From positions 17,606,358 through 17,670,357 of the forward strand of contig NC_088644.1 in NCBI RefSeq assembly GCF_964019385.1: 64,000 nt of DNA, given 5' to 3'. Source of the stretch: Sycon ciliatum (Eukaryota; Porifera; Calcarea; Leucosolenida; Sycettidae). Below, piece after piece: positions 29,286-41,400 of this stretch. The notes under the pieces were generated by a model. It ran no database searches and was not told the DNA's origin. It saw only the letters and a list, made by a program, of their open reading frames with translations. Position 1 is the first letter of the stretch. Each line of letters starts with the position of its first letter. The translations under genes and the position numbers were made by a program.

Positions 29286-31628
29286 CTAGGAAACGGGAAG
29301 TTTGAGCACGGCCGAACCAATATGTACTTTCCAATTAGATGCCAAGTTCTTGATAGATGATAGGTCAAAGTTATCCGAGTCCGCACCAGCAAAGGACAGT
29401 CGAATCAAATGACCCCGTGCAAACGTGTACGCTACAGGGATCATAGAGAGCTCGGCAAGCACAGCACCACGTGGTTCCTGGAAATTGTCACTCGTGTAAG
29501 TGCGTGAAACACTATCCCAAGAGCCAACAGCAGGGTTCCGTTCAACAACATCATGCCCCAGCTTCAAAATAGCCTCGGACACATAGTGGATACGTGCAGC
29601 CAATGGGTCAATATCCTCCAAGTAGGCAAACACAACCATATTGGACTGTTCCAATCCATCATTGGCCTCTAATGTTATGTTGACCAATGCGGATCCAGCA
29701 ACACGCAAATCACTGGCCAGTGGTTGAGTGGTAAATGTCAGCATATTGTCAGTCTGTTCCAAGCGATCAGGATATGTGACTGGATAGCGCATGATGTGAC
29801 CCATCAAATTCCAACGAGAAGCAAAACCTGAAGAAGACCGATTGCTGACTTTGTGGCTGATAGTAGATGCTTCATACTCTGATATCGGATTAGATATCAA
29901 ACCATTGCTGGCACTCATGTAGTATGTCTGCCAAGTAGAGCTTTGCGGAGGGAAGTCCATTGAACCAATCCACTTTTCATCACCCATTCGAAAATAGTGG
30001 AACGTTTCCTTGTGTCTCTGCAGAGCATCACACTTGCCTTTCAGATGACAATCAAAGAAATGAAGGAGATCCTGGTGAAGAGGAAAGCTGGTACCATGCC
30101 CAGGGGAGTGCGGTGTGAAGCAAGTCAGACCACCATGTGCCCAAGGACCAGCTACAACACGCACTCTTCCACTGCCTCCTACTTCTTGATGAAGCCGTAA
30201 AGAGCTACGGAATGATGCATGATCCCAGTAACCAGCATAGGTCGTAATAGAGACATTGGACTGGGCAAGTTTGGCAAACACTGCATCTGTAAAGCCAACA
30301 CTGCCAACTGGGACCTCTTTCGCACCATCAGTCACCTTCATTGTACTAGCAAAACCATCAAAGTCTCCAATCTTCTCTACCACATCCCAGTTGGCAGAGT
30401 GCTGTGCCACGGCCTCACTCTTGTCATGTCCAGGGATAGCAACAACCTTGCCAAAAACATAGCGAAAGAAGAACGAGAACGAAAATGTCAAAGGGAACTC
30501 TTCCGGAGTCACTCTCCTGTCCTGCTCATGTGCCCTAGTGAAAATGGTGTACGTCCTAAGAAATGCTGTGCTCAGAACACCACCAGGAGCTAACAAATCT
30601 TCAGTAAATTGTATCGGTGAGAACATCATACCAACGGCATCTACACCACCATGCGATGCAAGCAAACCAGCAGCAAGGCCATCATAGCTAACACCTGCCG
30701 CTCCAACACGACCATTATACCAATGTTGCTGGCGTACCCAATCCAACACCTCCTTGTAATCATCCACTTCTACACTAGATAAATCAGTCGTTCTGTTGCC
30801 ATAGGAGGCGCCAGTGCCTCGTACATCAACTGCAACAACCACGTAACCAGCTGGAACAAATGTGCGTATAAACTTGGCAAAGGTAACAGTGAATGTTGCT
30901 CTGGGCACGTCGCCAAACAGTCCGATGTAGTTGAATGGAAAGTGCAATACTCTATTGCGGTTGTAACGTGTCTGCAGGATTAGTGTTGGCAATGGCGAGT
31001 CATCTCCATCTCGCTTCCAACTGTCTGGGAAGTGCACATCAACTGCAAGCTTTACGCCGTCTCTCATCGTCAAGTATTGAGATGCAAAGTGAGTGGGGCG
31101 GTGTACAGCTGCATTGCTGGCCATATCAAAGTACGGCTGATCATTGCATGATTGTCCATGTAGTCCACCAAACGGCACCAACATAGAAACAACTAGTACA
31201 AGAACTGCAACAAGAACTTGCACTGTTTTCCACACGCCAGACTGGTTGGCTTTGAAGCATGGCCAGAAGCTGTATACATAGGCCTGTGCAATGAAGAGGT
31301 GGATGAGTATTGTGCATGGATAAGCAGTTACAGTAAATGCCTGGTGTGGATCTCCTGCAACAATCCAATGCCGAGCAGGCTGATAAACTCCAAGGAACAC
31401 TATAGCAATCGCCACTAGTGCACTGTATACGCAGTACAAGCTCAGGAAATTGCACACCACTAGGAACGTGCCAAGCAGATACAGCAGAATATGGGCGACA
31501 CTGTTGAGCACTGGATCAAACGCTGCACCTCTAGTGTCTGTTTCCAGCACCATCCGCAGAGCAATGGCATTGTGAAGAACGCCTACTGCAATACAACCAC
31601 CAAGGAATGCAACTAATGGACGAGCCAT
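29286..31628 (-). CDS. Membrane-anchored CocE/NonD (peptidase S15-type) alpha/beta hydrolase
   Basis: A single uninterrupted 780-codon frame from ATG 31628 to a stop at 29286. Five hydrophobic segments fill the first ~155 residues (about 4-26, 44-62, 64-82, 98-121, 134-152), so the enzyme is predicted to be membrane anchored. The hydrolase domain follows: VAVDVRGTGASYG near 265-277, nucleophile Ser314 in GVSYDG, acid Asp469 in YAGYWD and His498 in AGPWAHGG, the triad layout of cocaine esterase and X-Pro dipeptidyl-peptidase relatives. A beta-sandwich C-terminal region (about 560-780) completes the family architecture. Substrate is unknown: ester or Xaa-Pro peptide. It has no introns, unlike its neighbours, which suggests retroposition or horizontal acquisition. 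A decayed inverted copy lies 632 bp upstream. Confidence 0.88.
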   Translation of the reverse strand: MARPLVAFLGGCIAVGVLHNAIALRMVLETDTRGAAFDPVLNSVAHILLYLLGTFLVVCNFLSLYCVYSALVAIAIVFLGVYQPARHWIVAGDPHQAFTVTAYPCTILIHLFIAQAYVYSFWPCFKANQSGVWKTVQVLVAVLVLVVSMLVPFGGLHGQSCNDQPYFDMASNAAVHRPTHFASQYLTMRDGVKLAVDVHFPDSWKRDGDDSPLPTLILQTRYNRNRVLHFPFNYIGLFGDVPRATFTVTFAKFIRTFVPAGYVVVAVDVRGTGASYGNRTTDLSSVEVDDYKEVLDWVRQQHWYNGRVGAAGVSYDGLAAGLLASHGGVDAVGMMFSPIQFTEDLLAPGGVLSTAFLRTYTIFTRAHEQDRRVTPEEFPLTFSFSFFFRYVFGKVVAIPGHDKSEAVAQHSANWDVVEKIGDFDGFASTMKVTDGAKEVPVGSVGFTDAVFAKLAQSNVSITTYAGYWDHASFRSSLRLHQEVGGSGRVRVVAGPWAHGGLTCFTPHSPGHGTSFPLHQDLLHFFDCHLKGKCDALQRHKETFHYFRMGDEKWIGSMDFPPQSSTWQTYYMSASNGLISNPISEYEASTISHKVSNRSSSGFASRWNLMGHIMRYPVTYPDRLEQTDNMLTFTTQPLASDLRVAGSALVNITLEANDGLEQSNMVVFAYLEDIDPLAARIHYVSEAILKLGHDVVERNPAVGSWDSVSRTYTSDNFQEPRGAVLAELSMIPVAYTFARGHLIRLSFAGADSDNFDLSSIKNLASNWKVHIGSAVLKLPVS

Positions 31629-32260
31629 GTCGTTCTCGTAATACTGTGGAATTTCTCAACACTTCTCAGCAATTTTATAGTTTAGCACTGCACAAGAAAT
31701 AAGGGACCATGTGGATGTGCAACAGTCACTTGGACTACCGCATCCTGCAAAAGTATGCAGTTCAAGAACATGCACAATCGATGAGCCAATTCACGACCTA
31801 GTAGTAGTACCTGGCTAGTATAATACTTGGTGTGTGTGTATTGTGTGAACATTTACAAGTGTCAGAAATATAATGTCAGATATTCCGATTTTCCGATTTT
31901 TTTAAATTTTCAAAAAGAGGGCCGGCCGGCCGGCCCGCCGCGCGTGACGTTATTTTTTAAATAATAGCGCACCCCCTAAAATACGACTCGCCAATGGCAC
32001 TGCACTGTCGCTGTTTTTTTGTGACCACAGATCTAGAGCTAGAGCTAGAGCGGAGCAGAGGTGACGTTCAAATGGATTGTGTTCTTGCCCGTATAAAATC
32101 AAAGCATAGCGACTATTCCGGCACAGGCTATCATAATTCATAATTACAGTATCAAGAGTGGGGTTGTGTACGCTTGATTATACAGACCACTGTCCTCCAA
32201 AGGTTTATGCGATGTACCGGTGTTGACTATTGAGTATTGTGGCAGTACCGGTATTACAAT
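31629..32260. promoter_or_regulatory. Spacer between head-to-head hydrolase copies
   Basis: 632 bp containing a GC-rich block of GGCC repeats at 31920-31945, three GAGCTA repeats near 32035-32050, and TATAAAA at 32092-32098 on the + strand, 163 bp before the ATG of the decayed copy. It presumably contains the promoter of the intact minus-strand gene; no element was assigned with confidence. Confidence 0.35.
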
Positions 32261-34636
32261 GACATGGCTCGTCCATCATTAGTTGCATTCCTTGGTGGTT
32301 GCATTGCAGTAGGAGTTCTTCACAATGCAATTGCTCTGCGGATGGTGCTGGAAACAGACACTACAGACAGTAGAGGTGCAGCGTTTGATCCAGTGCTCAA
32401 CAGTGTCGCCCATATTCTGCTGTATCTGCTAGGCACGTTCCTAGTGGTGTGCAATTTCCTGAGCTTGTACTGCGTATACCGCATGTACAGTGCACTACGA
32501 ATACATAGTGGCGATTGCTATAGTGTTTCTTGGACTTTCAAGTTATCAGCCTGCTCGGCAGTGGATTGTTGCAGGAGATCCACACCAGGCATTTACTGTA
32601 ACTGCTTGTCCATGCACAATACTCATCCACCTCTTCATTGCACAGGCCTATGATACAGCTTCTGGCCATGCTTCAAAGCCAATCAGTCTGGCGTGTGGAA
32701 AACAGTGCAAGTTCCTGCTGCAGTTCTTGTACTAGTTGTTTCTATTGGTGCCGTTTCGTGGACTACATGGACAATCATGCAATGATCAGCCGTACTTTGA
32801 TATGGCCAGCAATGCAGCTGTACACCGCCCCACTCACTTGACGATGAGAGACGGCGTAAAGCTTGCAGTTGATATGCACTTCCCAGACAATTGGAAGCGA
32901 GATGGAGATGACTCGCCATTGCCAACACTCAGATTGAATCCTGCAGACACGTTACAACCACAATAGAGTATTGCACTTTCCATTCAACTACATCGGACTG
33001 TTTGGTGACGTGCCCAGAGCAACATTCTCTGTTGTCTTGGACAAATTTATACGCACATTGGTTCCAGCTGGGTATGTGGTTGTTGCAGTTGATGTACGAG
33101 GCACTGGCGCCTCATATGGCAACAGAACGACTGATTTATCTAGTGTAGAAGTGGATGATTACAAGGAGGTGTTGGACTGGGTACGCCAGCAACATTGGTA
33201 TAATGGTCGTGTTGGAGCGGCAGGTGTTAGCTATGATGGCCTTGCTGCTGGTTTGCTTGCATCGCATGGTGGTGTAGATGCCGTTGGTATGATGTTCTCA
33301 CCAGTGCAATTCGCGAAAGATGCACAAGCTCCTGGTGGTGTTCTGAGCACAATGTTTTACAAGTCGTTCACTATTTTCACAAAGGCGGACGAGCAGGACA
33401 GAAGAGTGACTGAGGAAGAGTATGCACTGCCGATGTCAATCTCATTCCTCCTTAGCTATGTTTTTGGCAAGGTTGTTGCTATCCCTGGACATGACAAGAG
33501 TGAGGCCGTGGCACAGCACTCTGCCAACTGGGATGTAGTAGAGACTTTGGAAGACTTCGATGGCTTTGCTAGCATGATTAAAATGAATGATAGTGGCAAT
33601 GAAGTCCCGTTTGCCAATGTTGGCTTTACAGATGCAGTGTTCGCCAAACTAGCACAGTCCAATGTCTCTATTACGACCTATGCTGGTTACTGGGATCGTG
33701 CATCATTACGTAGCTCTTTGCGGCTTCATCAAGACGTAGGAGGCAGTGGAAGAGCGCGTGTTGTAGCTGGTCCTTGGGTGCACGGTGGTCTGACTTGCTT
33801 CACATCGCACTCCCCTGGGCATGGTACCAGCTTTCCTCTTCACCAGGATCTCCTTCATTTCTTTGATTGTCATCTGAAAGGCAAGTGTGATGCTCTGCAG
33901 AAACACAAGGAAACGTTCCACTATTTTCGAATGGGTGATGAAAAGTGAATTGGTTCAATGGACGTCCCTCCGCAAAGCTCTACTTGGCAGACATACTACA
34001 TGAGTGCCAGCAATGGTTTGATATCTAATCCGATATCGGAGTATGAAGCATCTACTATAAATCACAGTCAGCAATCAGTCCACTACAGGCTTTGCTTCTC
34101 GTTGGAATTTGGTCCCTCACATGCTGCTCTACCGAATCACGTATCCTGATCGCTTGGAACAGACTGACAGTATGCTGACATTTACCACTCAACCATTGGC
34201 CAGTGATTTGCGTGTTGCTGGATCCGCATTGGTCAACATACTAGTAACACTAGAGGCCAATGACGGATTGGAACAGTCCAATATGGTTGTGTTTGCCTAC
34301 TTGGAGAATATTGACCCATCGGCTGCACGTATCCACTATGTGACCGAGGCTATTTTGAAGCTGGGGCATAATGTTGTTGAACGGAACCCTGCTGTTGGCT
34401 CTTGGGATAGTGTTTCACGCACTTACACGAGTGACAATTTCCAGGAGCCATGTGGTGCTGTGCTTGCCGAGCTCTCTATGATCCCTGTAGCATACACGTT
34501 TGCACGGGGTCATTTGATTCGACTGTCCTTTGCTGGTGCTGACTCGGATAACTTTGACCTATCATCTATCAAGAACTTGGCTTCAAATTGGAAAGTACAT
34601 ATTGGTTCGGCCGTGCTCAAACTTCCTGTTTCTTAG
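32261..34636 (+). pseudogene. Inverted, decayed duplicate of the CocE/NonD hydrolase
   Basis: Aligns from start codon to stop codon with the minus-strand gene at 29286-31628. Breaks seen: small insertions of 3, 9, 9 and about 10 bp in the first 270 bp (the last shifts the frame), single- and two-base deletions near 32650 and 32745, a 13-bp deletion near 32838, a 7-bp insertion near 32930, a Trp-to-stop change at 33946-33948, and further frameshifts around 34065-34140. The middle 325 codons (32971-33948) remain open and keep the Ser, Asp and His motifs. The final 34109-34636 block is also open and ends like the parent. This is most simply a pseudogene; a catalytic fragment might still be made. 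Confidence 0.88.
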
Positions 34637-34744
34637 GTCATGTCAGCTCCTAACTTGTTAGTAGTGCTTCTTGTGTTATGTTTGGAATTTGGACACAAAT
34701 CGACCTAGTCTTAGTTTAGCATTAGTCCTTTATGAGATTTCTAC

Positions 34745-34753
34745 CCCCCCCCC

Positions 34754-34796
<43 letters not shown>
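34745..34796. repeat. Poly-C then (CT)n
   Basis: Twenty C residues followed by about 16 CT units. A poly-C run (on the gene strand) also lies about 70-90 bp after the stop of the other hydrolase copy (29195-29213), so the duplication may have included the 3' flank. Confidence 0.93.
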
Positions 34797-34799
<3 letters not shown>

Positions 34800-36130
34800 A
34801 TTCTCATCTTTCTCTTGTTGCCAGCACCTTCAAACCCATTGAAGTCAGCGAACCCGGGGGTTATGTACTCTTGATATCAGGGTTGGTAGTTCAGATAAGG
34901 ATAGATATGTTATAGCCTATTGTAGCACTTTTCAATTATCATTTTCGTCAACCACCCTTCAATGTACGACAGTTATCTTACACTACAGTAATAGTTGCCC
35001 ACGGTGATAAGACTTCCGAGCAAACTCTTCCCTTCGCCTACATCTTGTTTTCAGTTGCGATAACAGTGGCCCCTTCTGTTTGCTTCCTCATGATGTTCAA
35101 GCTCAACTGATGAGGGGTGAATTCCCCGAAACACTGTGTATTGAGCAGGGAGTGGTGCTTTCTTGCAGGTTTGCCGAGTCGAAGGTTCGATGGACTTCTC
35201 GTGTGCTCTGGATGGCAGTCGTGAGTCAGTCAAGTGTCAAGTCAAGTCGGCGGAATAACGCGAGCTCCGGTGTGGGGAGCAACCCTTTCTTACAAATCAT
35301 CGCCGAAGTCGCAACCACTACTTCCTCATGATGTGTTCGGTTTAGTCACTGGCTTGGAAATAGACAAAAAGAGAGAGAGATGGTGATTGATACATGGGTG
35401 TAATTCTCTTCTTCTTTCACCTGTATTCAATTCCTCTCGTCACCTTCAATTGAGATATGTTCACGGCAGTGTGTGTGTGTGTGTGCTTTGGTGGTGGAAC
35501 ACGGTCATCGCTCATGCTTTACTGTGTCAGCAACTGAGTGGACGATGGAATGCTTTCCCTCTCTTTCAGGTCACGCACATTCCAGAAATGAGTAACACCC
35601 TCTATACATATCGGCGGTGCTTGGTGACTTCACACATTGCTACATGACGTACATGCAATTATACCGTATCGCCTATACGGTCATTGTAGCGATGACCTAT
35701 TGAATGTATGAGCTACATACTGTATCAGGGCAGGTTCATTGCAACTACCGGTAGGACTTCTGCGTTTCATACAATCTTACAGCCACCTCAACCCTTGCTA
35801 CAAGTATGAAACGTGAAGCTTAGACGAATAGGGTTGCAACAGACCTTTCCTCTCTCCTTGCATTGTTGGCTAAGCTAAGCTGCCCACCACTGGCACAGGG
35901 CACTCTTCAGAAAGCAGAGCATGCGGACTGCTCGTTTTTAGCTAGCTGTAAGCTACATTGTACAATTTATAACACGTTGGCAAGAGTACCAAGCCATTCT
36001 GCATAAGCGAAGCTGTGGACGCAGCATACTGCTGCTACACTTCAACACGGGAATGCGTGTAATAATAATAATAGCAAGAGTACATACATAACCAAGAGGG
36101 TGCTACTCTTAAAAAAGCGAAGGGCTAAAC

Positions 36131-36412
36131 CAGGGAGTTGTAAAATACAGTCGTCCCTCTCTAATCCGGCACCTTTTGCTACGGCGTTTTCTGCTGGATT
36201 AACGAGGGTGCTGGATTAAGAAATCCTGCCCTCTGACCCGGCCCTACCCAATTGTATGCATGTATCATATGTACGTCAAAACACAGGGTTTTTCCGCGTC
36301 GACCCAAGTATTTGGTGCACGGCTTTATATTCTCAATTGTTCTCCGGGAATATACACAGTGATAAAGTGATAAAGTAAAATAGAGAACATGTTCACATGT
36401 ACTCTTGCACAC

Positions 36413-36444
<32 letters not shown>

Positions 36445-36790
36445 CTGAAAATTGGCAGGACACTACTCCTTGCTAAAATAAGAAAGTATGGTTGACTGCC
36501 GTTGTCTCCTGGACAACATTGACCAGACTTGCCTAGCCTGGCCTGGCAAGGAGTGCACCTGTACGGTACGCGATTTACGACTGCCGGATTATGAAATCAA
36601 ACTACGTGCAGTTTGAGCGATTCGTTTCAAAAAGTCACTGCCGGAGGCGGAATTCAAGTGCCGGATTAAGATGTAGGAATTGAACGAAAAAAATCGGTTT
36701 CGTCAGAAAGTGCGCCGGTTGGCAAGGGTTCCGGATAAACAAGTGCCGGATTAGAGAGGGACGACTGTACCGGTATTTTACGACTCCCTG
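36131..36790. mobile_element. Micro-hAT element split by a Tigger MITE
   Basis: The ends CAGGGAGTTGTAAAATA (36131) and TATTTTACGACTCCCTG (ending 36790) are the same termini as the 37-bp palindrome at 27402-27438. The flanks carry a perfect 8-bp direct repeat GGCTAAAC (36123-36130 and 36791-36798), the duplication size typical of hAT elements. Everything between is the Tigger MITE, so the host element was only about 40 bp. Confidence 0.8.
36148..36767. mobile_element. Tigger internal-deletion derivative (MITE)
   Basis: The terminal repeats CAGTCGTCCCTCTCTAATCC are identical to those of the full-length Tigger at 55071-57889. The left ~300 bp is the reverse complement of that element's 3' end, and the right ~240 bp is the reverse complement of its 5' end. 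The transposase and leader are absent. It is flanked by TA (36146-36147, 36768-36769). It is a non-autonomous copy likely mobilised by the intact family. Confidence 0.92.
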
Positions 36791-36940
36791 GGCTAAACCA
36801 TGGTGGCATTTTTTCTTGCGCCATTTTTTGGCAGAAGTATGATCAAGTGCGTATGTTTCCATGCTTGTCACACAAATACGGTGTCAGTTTCACCAGGTTC
36901 AAGATGCATGGGTCCACCGTTCTTTGATCTGCTTTGAATA

Positions 36941-37127
36941 CAGTCAGACCTCGCTTATCCGGTACTCTTTTATCCGGATCCCTCGCCATCCGGAAGAAAA
37001 TTGTTGGTTACCGATTTACAGCATTTGCCATGCATACACACAGCATGTGTGTTCGATTATCCGGTTCCCTCGCCTATCCGGATATTTTGTGGAAAACGGA
37101 TGTGTGCGGTTATGCGAGGTCCGACTG
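36941..37127. mobile_element. Tigger-like MITE with ATCCGG repeats
   Basis: The 187-bp element starts CAGTCAGACCTCGCTTATCC and ends with the imperfect inverse, flanked by TA. TATCCGG recurs internally. It is a different subfamily from the 36148 element. Confidence 0.75.
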
Positions 37128-37877
37128 TACTAGTATTTTAGTTGCGATGCACAATTTCATTGCACTTTCTGGCTATGCATGATCGTATCAGCGAGCCAAA
37201 GGCCTTAAGGGCCGGGAAAGACTGATGTCATAAAAAAAGTTCAGCTGTAAATCGCCGAGCTGCAAACTCTTGGTTAGCATGGTTACCAGTATGTATATGT
37301 ACTCTTGACCTTCGGGCAAACCATCATGAATGAATGGAGAAGGGAGAAGTAAGGTAGACCAACAAGGAACAAGTGTACCTTTTGTACCTTTTCAGGGGTG
37401 AGTTTTACTGGTGAACTTAATGAATAATCCTATCCTGGTGCTTGCTGTCTAAAACACAAGAAATGCTTGCAAGCCAGGAGTGTGATCTGGCATGAAAGAA
37501 AAAGAAGCCGGACGCAGAGGGGCTACTTATCAGTGGGTGCCCAAGACACACTCTAAACTGCCAGCGATCAATTATTATACTATTGGATCATTACAAATAG
37601 GATTGCCATCTAAAATAGAATTAGTTTCATTGATGTTGGCAACCTTTCTAAATGGACAGTTGCCAGATAAAGCACTGATAAAACACTGAAAGATCACATG
37701 TCTCACCAAATGATATGTGGGTAAACTCTGGTTAAAACTTTGTTAGTGTGGCAGGCTCCTGAAAAAGGGATGGATTGAATGAGGCTCTGCTGGCTAAGTA
37801 ATCTTTCTAGGTTGGCAAGGGCAAGCAACAGCAAACCAGGAAGAAGAATGGACAGGAACGTTTGAGAGCAGGACTAT

Positions 37878-38384
37878 TCATTCTTCAGGACGGAAACCGA
37901 AAACAGTATCCGTGTCAAACCAGTTAGTTTCATCTGGTTTGGGCTTTTTCGATGCTCCGTCTGATGACTTAATCTTCAGCTTCTTCATGCTACGAGACGA
38001 CTGTATGGAATTTGCCCGCTTCTTCTCCTGTACCCAGTAGCATAGCCAAACACAGTATCATCATTATTCCTGGCTTAATTATCAAGTTCCTTTAGCTACA
38101 TAATCATACATGTAGTTGACTCACCTTCAAATACATTGATTTTCGCTGATTTAATGTCCTTCATATCCTACGATGATAATCATGATAATTATGCTGATAT
38201 TGTGATCCTAGAGGGTGGTGGCGTTCCCACGGCGGATGCGGAAAACTCGGCTTCCAGCCGAGTCTCACGCGGACCGTGAATTTTTATATATTTTTTTATG
38301 CTGATATTTCGCAAATAGTTCAAGGTAAAGAAGAATCCAACAACACCATTCCCATCAGCACAGTGTACATTGAACACAGGTCAC

Positions 38385-38477
<93 letters not shown>

Positions 38478-41400
38478 GGTGTGGACTTCTCTTTCATTGT
38501 ATGAAGGCAGTTTGCTGAAGAATCTACTCCAAAGAGAGCCAAGCCTGTGTACAAAACAACCTTGGCAGCTTAGCTACCTTCTACGGAGACAAAATTTCCT
38601 AGTACTTTATGCCTTTTTCCGCTCCTCAAAACATGCATTGAATGATCTATTTGAATGGGCATTGATGTTTCTCTAATGATCACACCCACCCTGGTCTGGT
38701 AAGCACACAAAATGATCTGCACACATGGACTTCAATTCTTATAAGGCCACACCAAGTTATTTCTATGTTTCGCGTCACCCGCCCGCGTACCTTTTCGAAT
38801 CCCTGACAAGAAAAAAAAGAACCTAGACGAGCCAATCGATGGCTGTTCTGGCGAACATTCTCTAGCCAGTATGGCAGATCAGAGGTTATCAGTTTCTCGA
38901 TAATCTTGCATTCCAGGCGATGGTACGTAGAAGGTGCGAGAGATGAAAATTTCTATTTTTCCAAGCCGTGCGGTAAGCCTAGGGCCTGCTCACCAAGTGA
39001 GCAGAGATTCCAGGTGTCAAGGACTTCGAGATTTTCCACAATTGTGATGGAGCGGGATCCCACTCGACTCATGTCAAAATGCAGGAGCAGCCATCCATGA
39101 AATCTCTGTATGGCTCCAGCCCAGTCTGCCAGCTGTCCTGTGACGACTTGTTGTCGTTTTGGATAGAAGTGACAGTTTAGTAGTGGTATTCTGTGTGCAA
39201 CATGGCTCATTACACATAGAATGGAGTTTTGTTTTTTCTTCTGTTTTTGTTTTTTTCCCGCCCGCCCGCGTGCCTTTTCCAGAAAATATCCGACGCGAAA
39301 CATAGAATTAACTTGGTGTGGCCTAAGGAATATTTCAGGAGAATGCTCTCTGCAGTAGTGGCTAAGCATCTGACTGATCACTCCGGACTAACAACATGTT
39401 CAATGCAAACACCCGGCAACCATGGACTCTGTATCGGGGAATGACTGTACTTATGCCACGCTCACATTAGGCCGATGCTCCAACACCGACACCGACTTGA
39501 AATCAGCTGACTTTGTTGGACAGACTCGGACTACTTCTACATAACGTTATACAAATTTGTCGGAAACATGTGCGACAACACCGTGCCGATCTTGAGGATT
39601 ATTTCGTACGGTTCAACATCGGCCGAAAAATCGGGCTAGTGTGGACCAGGCGATAGAAAGTATTCACTGAAATGACACAGAGATTCAAAGATATATTTTA
39701 CCCAGCCTAGATAAAGTAAAATTGACGAAGAAGGGAAAGGAACAATTTCAGCCAAACACAAAGATGCAGATATGCATGTGCTTACGCGAGAAGTAACAGG
39801 TGGTATTGATTTTTCGGGAAACAGCTCCACAAACTGCTCCTTTTCGGTCCGAACAGCTGCCCTGGCAGCAGCCTGCAGCAATAGAAAATACACAAAGAAA
39901 CATTTCTTTAACATGTCAAAGACACCTAGATTGTAACCTGTACTACTGTAACACATCACTGTTTTAGTTTGGAACGATCGTGGTGTTCCAGCTGGTCTAT
40001 TTGTTTGCCGTAATACTTACTAGTCTTGGTTGCTTTGCTGCCGGTGACTGTCTTGTTGGAGTTGTCGGCGCAAGTCTAATGTTGGAGCGTGGGGTAGTGG
40101 GGGCTGTTGACAGCTTGGGTGATTTAGCAGGGATAACCGGAGTCTTGCACACAGCCTGAAAAAGGGCATCAGTGTCCTGAGGAACAGAGGTAGCAAAGAG
40201 ATACAGCGCTATTAGTGCTATTAGTGCTTCGAGTACAAGTAGAAGATAACAGATACGTATGGCATGGTGATTACAATGCATTTACTTGAACATACTATAC
40301 GTATATAATACAACCCAACAGTACGCTTGTACGTGAAATATGAACCGACATACAAACCGAGGCGAAGCCGAGGTTTGTTTGATGGTTTATATTTCACGTA
40401 CAAGCGTACTAGTGGGATGTATTATGCTTATGCTGACCTTCATACAAACTGACAGTCAACTTCTTCCTGTTTCTAAAAAGGAGTTTGTATGGTGGTGGTC
40501 TATATGGGGTTTGTATGAGGTATGAGGGTTTATATGCCCAATATAAACCACCTGCATGATGGGGCAGTTGACTGGAAGTTTGTATGAAAGGTCAGCATAA
40601 TTTACAATATACTACAGTGCTGCTCAAAGAAGTGTCACTCAAGTTTGCGTCTTGCATCATTTCGCAGCCCAATGTTCGCAGGTCTAGGGCTACGTCCGGC
40701 GCGTACTTCAGTGACACGATTGGATTTCATTGAGCAACACAGTAGTAATCGGATACTGAGGATTAAACTCAATGATGGGTACACGCTGTGTGGGCACAAC
40801 ATGGACATTCTGGCAATAAGTAAGAAAGCAGCGCCACATCACTCAACAGATATTATGTCCAGTAATCTACACTCTTTCAGCAATCTATCAAAATGCTACT
40901 AGAACATCCATTATACAGTTCACTTGCCTTACGTGAAGAATTACCAAGACAGAATTTTACTAAAAGTTGCCGAAGACAATGCCATGCTTGTTCAGATAGT
41001 ACATGAATTACCTGAAGTGTGTCCTCACTCGTGTCTGGTGATTTACTCCTTTCTTGGTCACCGGCAAAAATTACTTTGCGTTTATTGTATTGCGATGAAG
41101 GACCAGTTCGGAGAATACCAGGTGTTGATGTGGCAGCAGGTGTAGATGGCTTGGCAGAACGTGGAGTTTGAGCTGAGCTTGATGTCTTGCTCTTGGATGC
41201 ATTGGCCCTTGGTGTGCGCGGCAAACTCTTGAATATCTGGCTGTCGTATGGAGGTGACATCTGGCAGCAAAATGAAGGAATTTCGCAAAAGAAAGAAAGA
41301 GGAAGAGGTCCGATTGAAATTTGTCCTAACTTACAGTTTTATGCTAAGGCAATCACCAGGCAACTGATAATAAATCCTGAGACTAATCATTAAGCTTCTG

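Larger units (their letters stand above)
34637..37877. other. Intergenic interval with repeats and MITEs
   Basis: Between the decayed hydrolase and the 3' end of the coiled-coil gene. It holds the poly-C/CT run, a Tigger-derived MITE nested in a micro-hAT, and a further MITE at 36941-37127. The stretch 34800-36130 shows no supported gene. About 70 bp at 35219-35290 resembles 42143-42215 (CAGTCAAGTGTCA... GCGAGCTCC) and may be another dispersed repeat. Confidence 0.45.
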
